DNA from: Nitrospira sp.
GTDB lineage: Bacteria > Nitrospirota > Nitrospiria > Nitrospirales > Nitrospiraceae
Direction of reading: 5' to 3'
Length of the DNA: 64,000 bases
Assembly: GCA_024331045.1 (NCBI GenBank)
Contig: JANDJC010000001.1
Location: 62,001 to 126,000, forward strand
Shown here: positions 1 through 7,576 of the stretch, in pieces
Position numbering within the stretch: position 1 is the first letter of the stretch
Layout of the letters: each line of letters opens with the position of its first letter
Notes under the pieces: model-generated
What the model saw: only the letters and a program-made list of their open reading frames with translations
Database searches by the model: none
Told to the model about the DNA's origin: nothing
Made by a program: the position numbers and the translations under genes

Positions 1-373
1 GGACAAGAATTGTCCGGTTCGCGATGAACGAGGCACGGAGGAGCAGAGAACCTTGCCATGGGGAGTACTGCTCACTATCCGGCAACAACCCAACAAAACG
101 AGGAGTAAGCGACAGGTCTTCCCGCCCATGACGTTACGCTTCGTCTTGTTAGCATCCGTCAACCTCCTTCGGTCGCAGCCGCTTAGTTTGCGGCTGCACG
201 AGCAACGAGGTAGCAGGGCACGAAGCGTAACAGGGATGACGCTACGCATCCATAGGCAACTGGAGGCAACTGGCCGCAAAGGGAGGATGTTTCAACGCGT
301 GGAGCTGGCCTCTGAGAGAGTCTCTGTTGGGGGAACCCCTTCTCTGCATTCTTGTAGGTGACTCAGAAGGACA
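1..373. other. Intergenic region with nested inverted repeats
   Basis: No convincing gene lies here; the one open frame (53-361, forward) has no ribosome binding site and an unnatural arginine/serine-rich product. Bases 1-15 form a perfect palindrome, GGACAA-GAA-TTGTCC, like a dyad operator cut by the window edge. Further in, 12-bp arms GTTACGCTTCGT (133-144) and ACGAAGCGTAAC (220-231) enclose a perfect 8-bp hairpin (see the repeat entry). The region follows the 3' end of the GspE/PilB-like gene, so the hairpins could form a terminator or a structured RNA. Confidence 0.5.
133..231. repeat. Nested inverted repeats (12-bp outer arms, 8-bp inner hairpin)
   Basis: The outer arms at 133-144 and 220-231 are exact reverse complements. 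The inner stem GCAGCCGC (175-182) pairs with GCGGCTGC (190-197) around a 7-base loop. No T-run follows the inner stem, so it is not a classical intrinsic terminator. The nested layout could fold as one RNA or extruded DNA structure, or could be the trace of a small non-autonomous repeat element. No second copy was noticed in this window. Confidence 0.55.
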
Positions 374-1735
374 TTAGGCTTGAAGCGGGGTGGAAAATGC
401 TGATGGTGCGATCACAGATTCACAATCTCTCATGGTGACGGCCCTGACTTGCCGATAGGTCGTCACCCCCTGAATGACCTTCTCAATACCATGTTGAAAT
501 AGCGTGACCATCCCCTGATTCCTCGCCATCGACAACAGGTCCGCCGTGCTTGCCTTCGCTCGAATCAACCGTTTAATTTCCCTGGTTCCAATCAATACTT
601 CATGAAGTGCCACCCGCCCGCTGAATCCCCTGCCGTGACAGCGATCGCAGCCGACTGGTCGATACAATATCCAATCATCCGAATAGGGAACTCGCACTAT
701 CTCCCACTGCGATCGTCCGTACGCCTCGACTAATTCATCGTACTCTTGTTTGGAGGGGTGATAGGGCTCCTTGCATGACTCGCACAGCCGTTTGCAGAGG
801 CGGACGGCGAGCACCCCCACAATCGTATCGGCAACGTTCAGGGCATCACACCCCATCTCAATCAATCTGGTGACTGTCTCCGCCGCGCTGTTGGTGTGCA
901 ACGTGCTCATGACAAGATGGCCGGTCAGGGATGCCTCAATAGCAATATCGGCCGTCTCCCTGTCGCGCATCTCACCGATCATAATGACGTCCGGATCCGC
1001 CCGCAGAAATGCCCTCATGGCAGCGGCAAATGTCAAACCAATTTTGGGATGGACCTGCACCTGGCGTAACCCTTCCTGGGTTATCTCGATTGGATCTTCG
1101 GCCGTCCAGATCTTCCGTTCATCGGTATTGATATGTTTTAAGATGGCATGAAGGGTGGTCGTTTTGCCTGACCCTGTCGGCCCCACACACAGAAACAGGC
1201 CGTACGGGAGTTCCGCCAAGGCCTTGACGGCTCGCAACACATCCGGTGAAAACTCCATCGCCTCCAGCGGCATGATGTCTTTCTGCGCCAACAGTCGCAG
1301 CACCATATCCTCGATCCCTCCGGACGTCGGAATCGTGGCCACGCGCAGTTCAAGGTCATGACCATGCGCCAGTGTTAACCGAATTTTTCCGTCCTGCGGC
1401 TTGCGCCGTTCGGCAATGTCCAAGTTGGCCATGACCTTCAAACGGGAGACGACGGCTCGGTGATACGCCGCCGGAATCTTCATACTGGTGAAGCACGTAC
1501 CATCCACCCGCAAGCGGACGATCGTTTCTTTCCCGCCAGTGGACGGCTCGATATGTACATCAGAGGCTCCCCGTTGGTAGGCCTCAGAAAGGATTTGGTT
1601 GACTAGTCGCACGACGGTAGAGTCTTGCTCTACTACGATGTTCATCATGGTATCCCGTCGCCGCTCACGAACGTTTTCATCAACTGATTTGCAAGACATG
1701 GTCGCCTGCTTCATGGCCAAAACCGTCCTCTCCAC
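374..1735 (-). CDS. GspE/PilB-type secretion ATPase, short form
   Basis: Hexameric ATPase of the type II secretion/type IV pilus family, expected at the inner membrane to power pseudopilus or pilus assembly. The N2 domain (about residues 35-145, with GASDVHIEP) is followed by Walker A GPTGSGKTTT (about 185-194), an Asp box, a Walker B region (PDVIMIGEMRD), a His box (STLHTN) and a zinc-binding set with CxxC pairs (CESC, CDRC). At 453 residues it is shorter than PilB/GspE (roughly 500-570) because the N1/MshEN domain, which normally contacts the membrane platform, is missing. The first codon is GTG; ATGs at residues 8 and 30/31 are alternatives, none with an ideal ribosome binding site. It is the last gene of the prepilin cluster. 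No GspF/PilC platform gene is nearby. PilB versus GspE cannot be settled. Confidence 0.88.
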   Translation of the reverse strand: MERTVLAMKQATMSCKSVDENVRERRRDTMMNIVVEQDSTVVRLVNQILSEAYQRGASDVHIEPSTGGKETIVRLRVDGTCFTSMKIPAAYHRAVVSRLKVMANLDIAERRKPQDGKIRLTLAHGHDLELRVATIPTSGGIEDMVLRLLAQKDIMPLEAMEFSPDVLRAVKALAELPYGLFLCVGPTGSGKTTTLHAILKHINTDERKIWTAEDPIEITQEGLRQVQVHPKIGLTFAAAMRAFLRADPDVIMIGEMRDRETADIAIEASLTGHLVMSTLHTNSAAETVTRLIEMGCDALNVADTIVGVLAVRLCKRLCESCKEPYHPSKQEYDELVEAYGRSQWEIVRVPYSDDWILYRPVGCDRCHGRGFSGRVALHEVLIGTREIKRLIRAKASTADLLSMARNQGMVTLFQHGIEKVIQGVTTYRQVRAVTMRDCESVIAPSAFSTPLQA

Positions 1736-2071
1736 GAATGACGTCGGCGCAGCGCCTCACCAACCGAAACTCCATCTTTGCCTCATCCATCGGCAACCTC
1801 ACTGGGCAACATCGCTGTGTACGCACCAGCACGATCGTCGAACGGTAGGGACCTGATTGTTCTCCTACCACGACCGTTCTCCTCTCTATTGCAACCAGTA
1901 CTCGCCACCCACCCAGAGCACTCAGCTCCTTGAACATGTGGCGAGGGAGAGCGCCATGCGAAGAGGGACCAGTTGAGGCTCAACGCGATTGATGCTCCCG
2001 ACACGCTCCTCCCAGGAGAATCAGGCAAGTCGTCCGAGGAGCCGACCTCTAGTCTTATTCCATTCGGCATG
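1736..2071. other. Non-coding gap inside the pilus cluster
   Basis: This 336-bp stretch separates the PilX-like gene from the ATPase gene. Reverse-strand open frames at 1680-1937 and 1783-2124 overlap known genes out of frame and show no recognisable domain, in particular no MshEN/N1 motif that would restore the missing ATPase N-terminus. No clear terminator or promoter was found. Confidence 0.5.
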
Positions 2072-3514
2072 TCAATAATGCACCCTCCACGTGCCGGGGG
2101 CTCGATAAACAATTGGAACTCCACGAAACAGGCTCCAACTCATCTCGTCATCATGCCAGACCTCCAGCCGTCCTTGACCATCAGGTGCTTGGATATGTCC
2201 TTCGGCTACCATTGCTCCGTACAGCTTCACAGGACTCTCGACCACGATATTCCCCGCCACGTACAGCACGCCATTGAAGTGAATGCCGGTCAGGTTCACC
2301 GTTGTTCGAGCGGTGGCATTGTCGCGAGGGCTTAGAACGGTCAGCTGATTGCCGCCGCCGGACAAGCGAAGGCGAACGTGCCCTTGAATGACTGCGACTC
2401 CCTCGAAATATGGACTGGTGATGGAGATCGTCCCCAGGTTATCGGTGCGAGGAGCGGCGCGATCGAGGGTATCGACAAAGATCAGTCCTCGTTGATCGCC
2501 AACCCGCCGCGAAGTGAAGACCTGCGAAGGTGGTACCCCACTTCCGGCCTCCCTACCTCCATCCTCATACAGCAGCCCGTCTGCCCCCAACGCATAGTAG
2601 CTGCCGAACCTCATGGCCGTTTGCTTCAACTGTTCGTATTCCCACCTCTCAAGTGGAAGGCCGGGCGGCGCTTGACCCTGATGAACATTCGCGGGCAACG
2701 GATTACCGTTCGGCGATGGCTCGATGGTTTGGACCAGCCCTCCGGCCCAGAGCTGCATCCAACGGTCTTCAATGACCGTGCTTTCACCATAGCTCAGCCC
2801 TGTAATGGAAGCCGATGAGTTGAGGATAGGAATGTCCGCCATTCGGCGAACAACGACGTTGCCCCCACTCACAACCGGCGCCCAGTGCACACCGCTGACA
2901 AAGTGATCATCCGACAAGAGATCCAGATGTCCTCCCGCCCGAATACCGCTTCGCAAAACCGGCAGCTCCAGTGCTTCCAACTGCATGCTTATGGATTGTT
3001 GAACGGGCTTCGGATGAGTCGTTTCCACCGTTACCTCCACAGTACACAATAAACCAGGCTTGGACGGCGCATAGATCGCTAAGCGCCGAATGACTCCTAA
3101 TCCGGCCATGCTTCGGAAGAAGCCAACGGCGGGATCGTTGAGCAGCCGATCGTACACAGGATCCGACGAATCCAGCACGAGATCGGGATGGTCAGGCGTT
3201 CCTCGAAACTGCGATCGCCCTTGGTGATCAAAAAACGTCGGAGTTCCGTCACTCGCAATCAATCGTTTTTCCAAGAGCGGCGCAATAACGGAGGGGACGG
3301 TCGTTGGATCATGAAACCACGCAATGACAATCTCGCCCGCCGCATCAGCCACTTGGTGCACAACGGCGGCCTGTTTCCCAGCATTGGCGCTCAGCGATTC
3401 CTGCCAAACCAACTCCAACATCACCACACTCATGACCATCAGCAACAACGCAACGACCAGTGTCACCAGCAACACCGCCCCTTTTTCATCACGTCTTTGG
3501 GAAATGTGGTTCAT
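2072..3514 (-). CDS. PilX/GspK-like minor prepilin, large
   Basis: 480-residue exported protein with a short basic leader (MNHISQRRDEKG) and then AVLLVTLVVALLLMV, a prepilin cleavage context after Gly12. Glu at mature position 5 is absent, as is usual for GspK/PilX tip subunits. The rest is a large extracellular domain rich in beta-strand-like stretches and without cysteine pairs. The start is set by an AAGGAGAGGG ribosome binding site just upstream. It lies 13 bp after the PilW-like gene and is probably cotranscribed with it. The inferred role is a tip or adaptor subunit in a pilus or pseudopilus. No enzymatic domain was recognised. Confidence 0.75.
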   Translation of the reverse strand: MNHISQRRDEKGAVLLVTLVVALLLMVMSVVMLELVWQESLSANAGKQAAVVHQVADAAGEIVIAWFHDPTTVPSVIAPLLEKRLIASDGTPTFFDHQGRSQFRGTPDHPDLVLDSSDPVYDRLLNDPAVGFFRSMAGLGVIRRLAIYAPSKPGLLCTVEVTVETTHPKPVQQSISMQLEALELPVLRSGIRAGGHLDLLSDDHFVSGVHWAPVVSGGNVVVRRMADIPILNSSASITGLSYGESTVIEDRWMQLWAGGLVQTIEPSPNGNPLPANVHQGQAPPGLPLERWEYEQLKQTAMRFGSYYALGADGLLYEDGGREAGSGVPPSQVFTSRRVGDQRGLIFVDTLDRAAPRTDNLGTISITSPYFEGVAVIQGHVRLRLSGGGNQLTVLSPRDNATARTTVNLTGIHFNGVLYVAGNIVVESPVKLYGAMVAEGHIQAPDGQGRLEVWHDDEMSWSLFRGVPIVYRAPGTWRVHY

Positions 3515-3527
3515 CGGTACCCTCTCC

Positions 3528-4277
3528 TTAGGAGCGGAGCGCTACCTCTCTGAATTCACTCCGCCATGAATAGGATGGCTCAATCTCCAGAACCACACGT
3601 GCGACGTGGGAAGGATTGTCCGTCCTTCGCCCTTTGCGGTCCCGATAGGAAAAACGCACCGCCTTTAAATCCGCGATCAACACTCCCGCTCCCCCATCAA
3701 CCATGCGCATCAGGCGAAGCGACTCCCCCACCCTCGTGTAATAGATGACGCGGTTGTGCGTCTCCACGGAGGAGCCGGCCGGGAACTCCGTTTCCACCGC
3801 TCGTTCCAGCGTCAACTGGTTTCGTCGGCCGTCACTCGACAATCGGTGAGTTTCGCAGACACGCGGCTTGCACAGCTTCACCAATTTGCCCCTTTCCCAT
3901 CCCCTGCCCTCGACCACGGGCAGAACTGATTGCCCCGGCGTGATCGCCGCCGTGGTGTTGGTCCAGTTGCCGTGGATGTTTCCCAGAAATTCAACGGCAT
4001 CCTCCCGGATAGCCAGAATGGTTTCCGCTGTCGTCAAACGCACCTCTTGTTCAAAGACTTCCAAGCCGACACGAAGATCCTGCTGTTGAGCAATCCGGCG
4101 GTTGTTAGCATCCACCGCTCGCTGCCCAAGAATGAATAGTTCCAGCGAGGCAGCGAAGATCATAAGTGCGATGGCCATGCCGATCACTAATTCGATCAAA
4201 CACAGACCGTCCTCCTTTGAGAACCTTGTCCTGCCATCCTTTTTGACGTGACTCAAAGATCTGGTGCGTCTCTTCAT
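3528..4277 (-). CDS. PilW/GspJ-like minor prepilin
   Basis: 249 residues. After a longer basic leader (about 27 residues, ending KEDG) comes LCLIELVIGMAIALMIF, a prepilin helix with Glu at mature position 5. The following QDLRVGLEVFEQEVRLTTAETI is typical of PilW/GspJ proteins. The start ATG overlaps the stop of the upstream PilV-like gene, implying translational coupling. It would be cleaved by the prepilin peptidase encoded 1.2 kb upstream and built into the pilus tip complex. Assignment to PilW rather than GspJ rests on gene order. Confidence 0.8.
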   Translation of the reverse strand: MKRRTRSLSHVKKDGRTRFSKEDGLCLIELVIGMAIALMIFAASLELFILGQRAVDANNRRIAQQQDLRVGLEVFEQEVRLTTAETILAIREDAVEFLGNIHGNWTNTTAAITPGQSVLPVVEGRGWERGKLVKLCKPRVCETHRLSSDGRRNQLTLERAVETEFPAGSSVETHNRVIYYTRVGESLRLMRMVDGGAGVLIADLKAVRFSYRDRKGRRTDNPSHVARVVLEIEPSYSWRSEFREVALRS

Positions 4278-4759
4278 CGTGGCACGCTCCCCACGAAAGC
4301 GGGATTGGCCCTCATGGTCTTCATGCGCAGTTCCCGCCAGCCATCCGAATCCTCGAATGTCACAACGGCTGTGATAGTGACCATCCCCACCGAGGCAAGC
4401 GGAACGGAACCATGGATTTCAATCATCCACTTTTCAGTTAGTCCTCTATGCTCGGTCATAGCGGAATAAATGCCATCCCCCGCCTCCTCGTCTGGTTCCG
4501 TGCCATCATCCCTCATCACGGTGTCCGGCGCGCCGTCTCCATCCACATCCTCCACCAATAACAGCGGCCAGGCGACGGACCTCTTCGCTTCCAACCTAGA
4601 CTGAGCGATCGATTGGGCCCTGGTCATCATATCGGCTCGATGAACGAACCGGGCGGCAGTTCCTACAGTTTCCATGGTTCCCATAAACATGACACCGGCG
4701 ATGGCCGCCGCCACCATCGCTTCCAGCAACGTGCCTCCTTCTTCGTGTTTGCGTCTCAT
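4274..4759 (-). CDS. PilV/GspI-like minor prepilin
   Basis: 161 residues. A nine-residue leader MRRKHEEGG precedes TLLEAMVAAAIAGVMFMGTM, a class III signal with cleavage after Gly9 and Glu at mature position 5. The next segment contains AQSIAQSRLEAKR, common to GspI/PilV proteins. Its start overlaps the end of the FimT/GspH-like gene and its end overlaps the PilW-like gene, both by four bases, so the three are translationally coupled. Confidence 0.8.
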   Translation of the reverse strand: MRRKHEEGGTLLEAMVAAAIAGVMFMGTMETVGTAARFVHRADMMTRAQSIAQSRLEAKRSVAWPLLLVEDVDGDGAPDTVMRDDGTEPDEEAGDGIYSAMTEHRGLTEKWMIEIHGSVPLASVGMVTITAVVTFEDSDGWRELRMKTMRANPAFVGSVPR

Positions 4760-5199
4760 CTGATGCTCACCCGCCCGTTGAGCCCCACCGTAATTGTCCG
4801 CATTCGTCCATCCCGACCGTATAACCGAATCGTGGTAGCCGTTGCGGTTCGGCCGCTGGGGTAGAACACGATCTGGTCCCCATTGGTTGGCCGATCGATG
4901 GTCACACGTTTCTGATCATAGCGATACCAATGATGAGCGGCCTCCTCCCGAAGCAGCCTGACCTCCACCACTTGTTGCTCCCGTATCAACGTGACCAAGA
5001 CTCTGTCCCGTCGGGTAGCGGCCAACTGTCTCGCCAAGCGCAATTCCGACGCCAGTTCGGTCGTCACTGCTTGGAGGTGAACCTGCGCTTGCAAATGAGC
5101 GAGGCTAGGCCCCGCGAGGGCTGAAAGGATGCCTAGAACTACGAGCACGGTGAGTAACTCCAACAGGGTTTTGCCTTCTTGCGCGCCCCCCTGTGTCAT
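4756..5199 (-). CDS. FimT/GspH-like minor prepilin
   Basis: Pseudopilin with leader MTQGGAQEG and N-terminal helix KTLLELLTVLVVLGILSALA (Glu at mature position 5). ELASELRLARQLAATRR then matches the GspH/FimT helix, followed by beta-strand-like sequence (IVFYPSGRT) typical of the family. I place the start at the ATG at 5199, which has a GGAG 8 bases upstream and gives the standard short leader. An in-frame start at 5238 would add 13 residues. First of four coupled prepilin genes. Confidence 0.82.
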   Translation of the reverse strand: MTQGGAQEGKTLLELLTVLVVLGILSALAGPSLAHLQAQVHLQAVTTELASELRLARQLAATRRDRVLVTLIREQQVVEVRLLREEAAHHWYRYDQKRVTIDRPTNGDQIVFYPSGRTATATTIRLYGRDGRMRTITVGLNGRVSIR

Positions 5200-5439
5200 A
5201 GGGCAGCTCCGGCTTTGGTGTTCTGTTCGATCCAACACTTGCTCTTCTCAAACACTATGCCGATGACCATTCTCCGGCATGGCGAAACCTGGCACCGGTG
5301 GCATCTGGAATGCCTTTCACCAAACGACTGAGATTTATTAGAAAATTACGAGGCCTGCTTACAAAGACGTCCGGGAGAAGATCGGCAGAGACTTGGACAT
5401 CCCGCTTCATGTTCCCTTTTATTCAGATACAGGTCAGTG

Positions 5440-5485
5440 AGAAGAGATACAGAAGAGATACAGAGGAGGAGGAGGAGGAGGAGGG
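5440..5485. repeat. Purine-only short tandem repeats
   Basis: Two exact copies of AGAAGAGATAC (5440-5450 and 5451-5461) run directly into seven AGG triplets (5464-5484). The block is almost purely purine on the forward strand. It lies between the prepilin peptidase gene and the FimT-like gene, in the presumed leader of the prepilin genes. Such tracts can change length by slippage and can form triplex DNA; any regulatory effect is speculation. Confidence 0.8.
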
Positions 5486-5517
5486 AAAACCGCTCAGTGG
5501 TTAGCCGTCAGCCACGC

Positions 5518-6339
5518 TCAGCCGAAGAGAAGGATGTGGTACCAGTTGAGCATGGGTTGCCCCCAAAATAGGGCAACTAAGGCTCCGCCCACCAGGAAGG
5601 GGCCAAAGGGAATATAATCCTGTCGAGAGATCACGCGCGCACCGATCAGTGTGATCCCAATTAAAGAACCGAACAGGGACCCCACAAGAATCGTAAGCAG
5701 CGCCGGCTTCCACCCCAGAAATGCCCCGATCATGGCCATCAACTTAATATCCCCTCCACCCATGCCTTCCTTTCCAAACAAGTAGGGGCTCAGCCAAGCA
5801 AGGAACCACAACAGTCCCCCGCCAACCAGCATGCCGATCACGCCATTGGCCAAGCCCGTTGGCAAGACGGTCGCGGCACTTAAGAGGCCAATTCCAATTC
5901 CCGGCACTGTGATGGCATTGGGGATGATCCGATGAGTGAGGTCAGTGCCGGCCACCACAATGAGAGCGGAATAGAGCAAGGCATAGATGGCCACGGGCCA
6001 CCCAGGCCCGAAATACCAGAGCAAGCCGATATATCCGACAGCATTGAGGCCTTCCACCACCGGATAATGCCAGGGGATAGGGACAGCGCAGACACGACAG
6101 CGGCCAGCAAGCATGACGTAGCTGATCAACGGAATGTTGTCATACCAGGCAATGGGCGTGGTACAGGCTGGACAGTGCGAACCAGGCCACACGATCGACT
6201 CCCGTCTCGGCAACCGATAGATACAGACATTCAGAAAGCTCCCCACCAGGGCGCCAACAAGGCCGGTGATCAGATACCACACGAGCATGATCTGTCCCCC
6301 CTTGGCGAACGTGAGGAGTAGTCCCGCTTCTTCTTCCAT
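5518..6339 (-). CDS. pilD: Prepilin peptidase / N-methyltransferase
   Basis: Integral-membrane aspartic protease that cleaves prepilin leaders and N-methylates the new N-terminus. It has the N-terminal methyltransferase domain with GSFLNVCIYRLPRRES and two zinc CxxC pairs (CPAC at 56-59, CRVC at 81-84). The peptidase signatures follow, with catalytic aspartates in GTDLTHRIIPN and GGGDIKL. Several hydrophobic segments span the length. Two starts are possible: 6339 (preceded by GAGGGGG) and 6288 (MLVWYLITG, preceded by AAGGGGGGA); the latter puts the first membrane helix at the N-terminus. It sits upstream of the prepilin genes on the same strand, so enzyme and substrates are encoded together. 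Confidence 0.95.
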   Translation of the reverse strand: MEEEAGLLLTFAKGGQIMLVWYLITGLVGALVGSFLNVCIYRLPRRESIVWPGSHCPACTTPIAWYDNIPLISYVMLAGRCRVCAVPIPWHYPVVEGLNAVGYIGLLWYFGPGWPVAIYALLYSALIVVAGTDLTHRIIPNAITVPGIGIGLLSAATVLPTGLANGVIGMLVGGGLLWFLAWLSPYLFGKEGMGGGDIKLMAMIGAFLGWKPALLTILVGSLFGSLIGITLIGARVISRQDYIPFGPFLVGGALVALFWGQPMLNWYHILLFG

Positions 6340-6357
6340 TGCTCGTTCCCCCTCATC

Positions 6358-6373
6358 TTTTACTACCTAGTAA
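6358..6373. promoter_or_regulatory. Perfect palindrome between pilD and the LuxR-type gene
   Basis: TTTACTA-CC-TAGTAAA is a perfect 7-bp dyad with a 2-bp centre. It lies 18 bp upstream of the pilD start and about 25 bp upstream of the -35 box of the divergent LuxR-type gene. Size and symmetry suit a dimeric helix-turn-helix regulator, and the adjacent orphan LuxR-type protein is the obvious candidate. Binding is inferred only. Confidence 0.5.
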
Positions 6374-6398
6374 AAATTCCAGGGCTTAACGGCCTCGA

Positions 6399-6428
6399 TT
6401 TACTTTGTCCTCTAGGGGTTTTTATAAT
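6399..6428 (+). promoter_or_regulatory. Sigma70-like promoter of the LuxR-type gene
   Basis: TTTACT (6399-6404), an 18-bp spacer and a consensus TATAAT (6423-6428). The expected start point is around 6435, giving a leader of about 75 bases before the ATG at 6512. Confidence 0.55.
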
Positions 6429-6511
6429 CTTGTAACAGGAGGTGTCGACAGCATGCTGATCAACGGTCAGTATAGCTGAAACGTGTCCTACTTAAAGGAG
6501 AAGTGATCATT

Positions 6512-6790
6512 ATGCCCAAAGCAACAGGGAGGCCAACGGTTCAACGACCCACAGCACCCATCGAGCCGCCACCGCGGACGAAGCGGCCAGAAGAACTCAC
6601 CGCGCGCGAGCAAGAGATTCTGGAACTAATCTGGGCCGGCTACAAGAACAAGGAGATCGCCCAACGGCTCAAGATCAGCGTGAAGACGGTGGAGGCCCAC
6701 CGTTCCAACATGATGAAGAAGTTGCGTGTCTCCAACACCGCCCAACTGCTCAAGACGGCAATTGAGGGTGGGCTGCTCAAAATTAAGTGA
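6512..6790 (+). CDS. Orphan LuxR/GerE-type DNA-binding protein
   Basis: Small protein (92 residues from ATG 6512) that is nearly all a GerE helix-turn-helix: LTAREQEILELIWAGYKNKEIAQRLKIS, then VKTVEAHRSNMMKKL. There is no receiver or ligand domain; a proline-rich stretch of about 30 residues precedes the HTH. AAAGGAG ends at 6500, so the ATG at 6512 (11 bases) is better spaced than the GTG at 6503. It is divergent from pilD and may regulate the pilus cluster, itself or both. Such stand-alone HTH proteins resemble GerE; the target is unknown. Confidence 0.85.
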   Translation: MPKATGRPTVQRPTAPIEPPPRTKRPEELTAREQEILELIWAGYKNKEIAQRLKISVKTVEAHRSNMMKKLRVSNTAQLLKTAIEGGLLKIK

Positions 6791-6809
6791 CCTAGATTAA
6801 GTGACCTAG
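6782..6809. repeat. Exact 14-bp tandem duplication over two converging gene ends
   Basis: ATTAAGTGACCTAG occurs twice back to back (6782-6795, 6796-6809). The first copy holds the TGA stop of the LuxR-type gene and the second supplies the stop (CTA at 6806-6808, read in reverse) of rlmB. The duplication therefore separates two convergent genes that would otherwise overlap. Confidence 0.9.
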
Positions 6810-7576
6810 CGGTGCGCCAGGCTTCCTCTCTGGCGCACCGCCTCATAGAGAATAATGGCGACGGCCGCCGACACGTTTAATGACGCAACGTGTCCTTTCA
6901 TAGGGATATACATCAGCCTGTCACAGGCCTTTCGTATCCCCAGCCTCAACCCCTTGCCCTCTCCGCCGAACACCAGTGCAACAGGACCCGTCATGTCCAC
7001 GGCATCGTAGTTGATCATTGCGCTCGGCTCAACGCCGTAGATCCAGATGCCTTTTTCCTTGAGCTCTCCAATAAGACGAATCAGATTGTTAACCTGACAG
7101 ACCGCGACATGGTCGAGGGCACCAGCCGATGCCTTCGCCACCGTGGGAGTGAGGCCAACTGCTCGCCGTTCAGGAATGAAGACACCGTGGACACCGGCCG
7201 CGTCCGCCGTTCGCAATGCCGCTCCCAAGTTATGGGGGTCTTCCACACCGTCGAATAAAAGAAGAAGAGGCCGCTCCCCTCGCACCTGGGCCCGTTCAAG
7301 TATCTCGCCGGTTGTACTGTAGGCCTTCGCTGCGACGAAGGCCACGACGCCTTGGTGCTTGCCGTGGGGAACCAGCCGATGGAAGACCGCTGGTGGCTCA
7401 ACGTGAACTGGAATGCCCTTGGCCCGCGCCGTCTGGACCAGATCACCGAACTGCCGATCGAGTCGTAGCACTAAGATCCGACGGATCGGTCGCGTACCCG
7501 CTCGCACGGCTTCTCGCACCGAGTGCAAACCGTAGAGGATGTCTGGCCGGTCAGCGTTTCCATCTGCTCGTTCCAT
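6806..7576 (-). CDS. rlmB: 23S rRNA 2'-O-methyltransferase, TrmH/SpoU family (RlmB-like)
   Basis: SPOUT-fold SAM-dependent methyltransferase, expected to methylate the ribose of a guanosine in 23S rRNA. An N-terminal RNA-binding domain (ILYGLHSVREAVRAG, then the KGIPVHV and GKHQGVVAFV segments) precedes the catalytic motifs: motif 1 DPHNLGAALRTADAAG, motif 2 LVFGGEGKGL and motif 3 IPMKGHVASLNVSAAVAI. The 256 residues match RlmB. The gene overlaps the 3' end of cysS by 26 bp, a pairing also common in other bacteria. Substrate assignment is by family; other TrmH-type enzymes act on tRNA. Confidence 0.9.
   Translation of the reverse strand: MERADGNADRPDILYGLHSVREAVRAGTRPIRRILVLRLDRQFGDLVQTARAKGIPVHVEPPAVFHRLVPHGKHQGVVAFVAAKAYSTTGEILERAQVRGERPLLLLFDGVEDPHNLGAALRTADAAGVHGVFIPERRAVGLTPTVAKASAGALDHVAVCQVNNLIRLIGELKEKGIWIYGVEPSAMINYDAVDMTGPVALVFGGEGKGLRLGIRKACDRLMYIPMKGHVASLNVSAAVAIILYEAVRQRGSLAHR
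6809..6841. terminator. Bidirectional hairpin between convergent genes
   Basis: A perfect 12-bp stem, GCGGTGCGCCAG (6809-6820) with CTGGCGCACCGC (6830-6841), around a 9-base loop. It follows the LuxR-type stop and lies inside the last codons of rlmB on the other strand. No long T-run follows, so termination strength is uncertain, but it is the only hairpin between the genes. Confidence 0.6.

Noticed and set aside
133-231. Possible integron attC site
   Set aside because: The arms do not show the paired core sites (RYYYAAC and GTTRRRY) in the right places and no integrase or cassette gene is near.
53-361. 102-residue forward open frame
   Set aside because: No ribosome binding site, biased Arg/Ser composition, and it covers the nested inverted repeats; more likely non-coding.
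1680-2124. Possible frameshifted N-terminal domain of the GspE/PilB-like ATPase
   Set aside because: Translations in all reverse frames lack MshEN/N1 motifs; the gap reads as non-coding.
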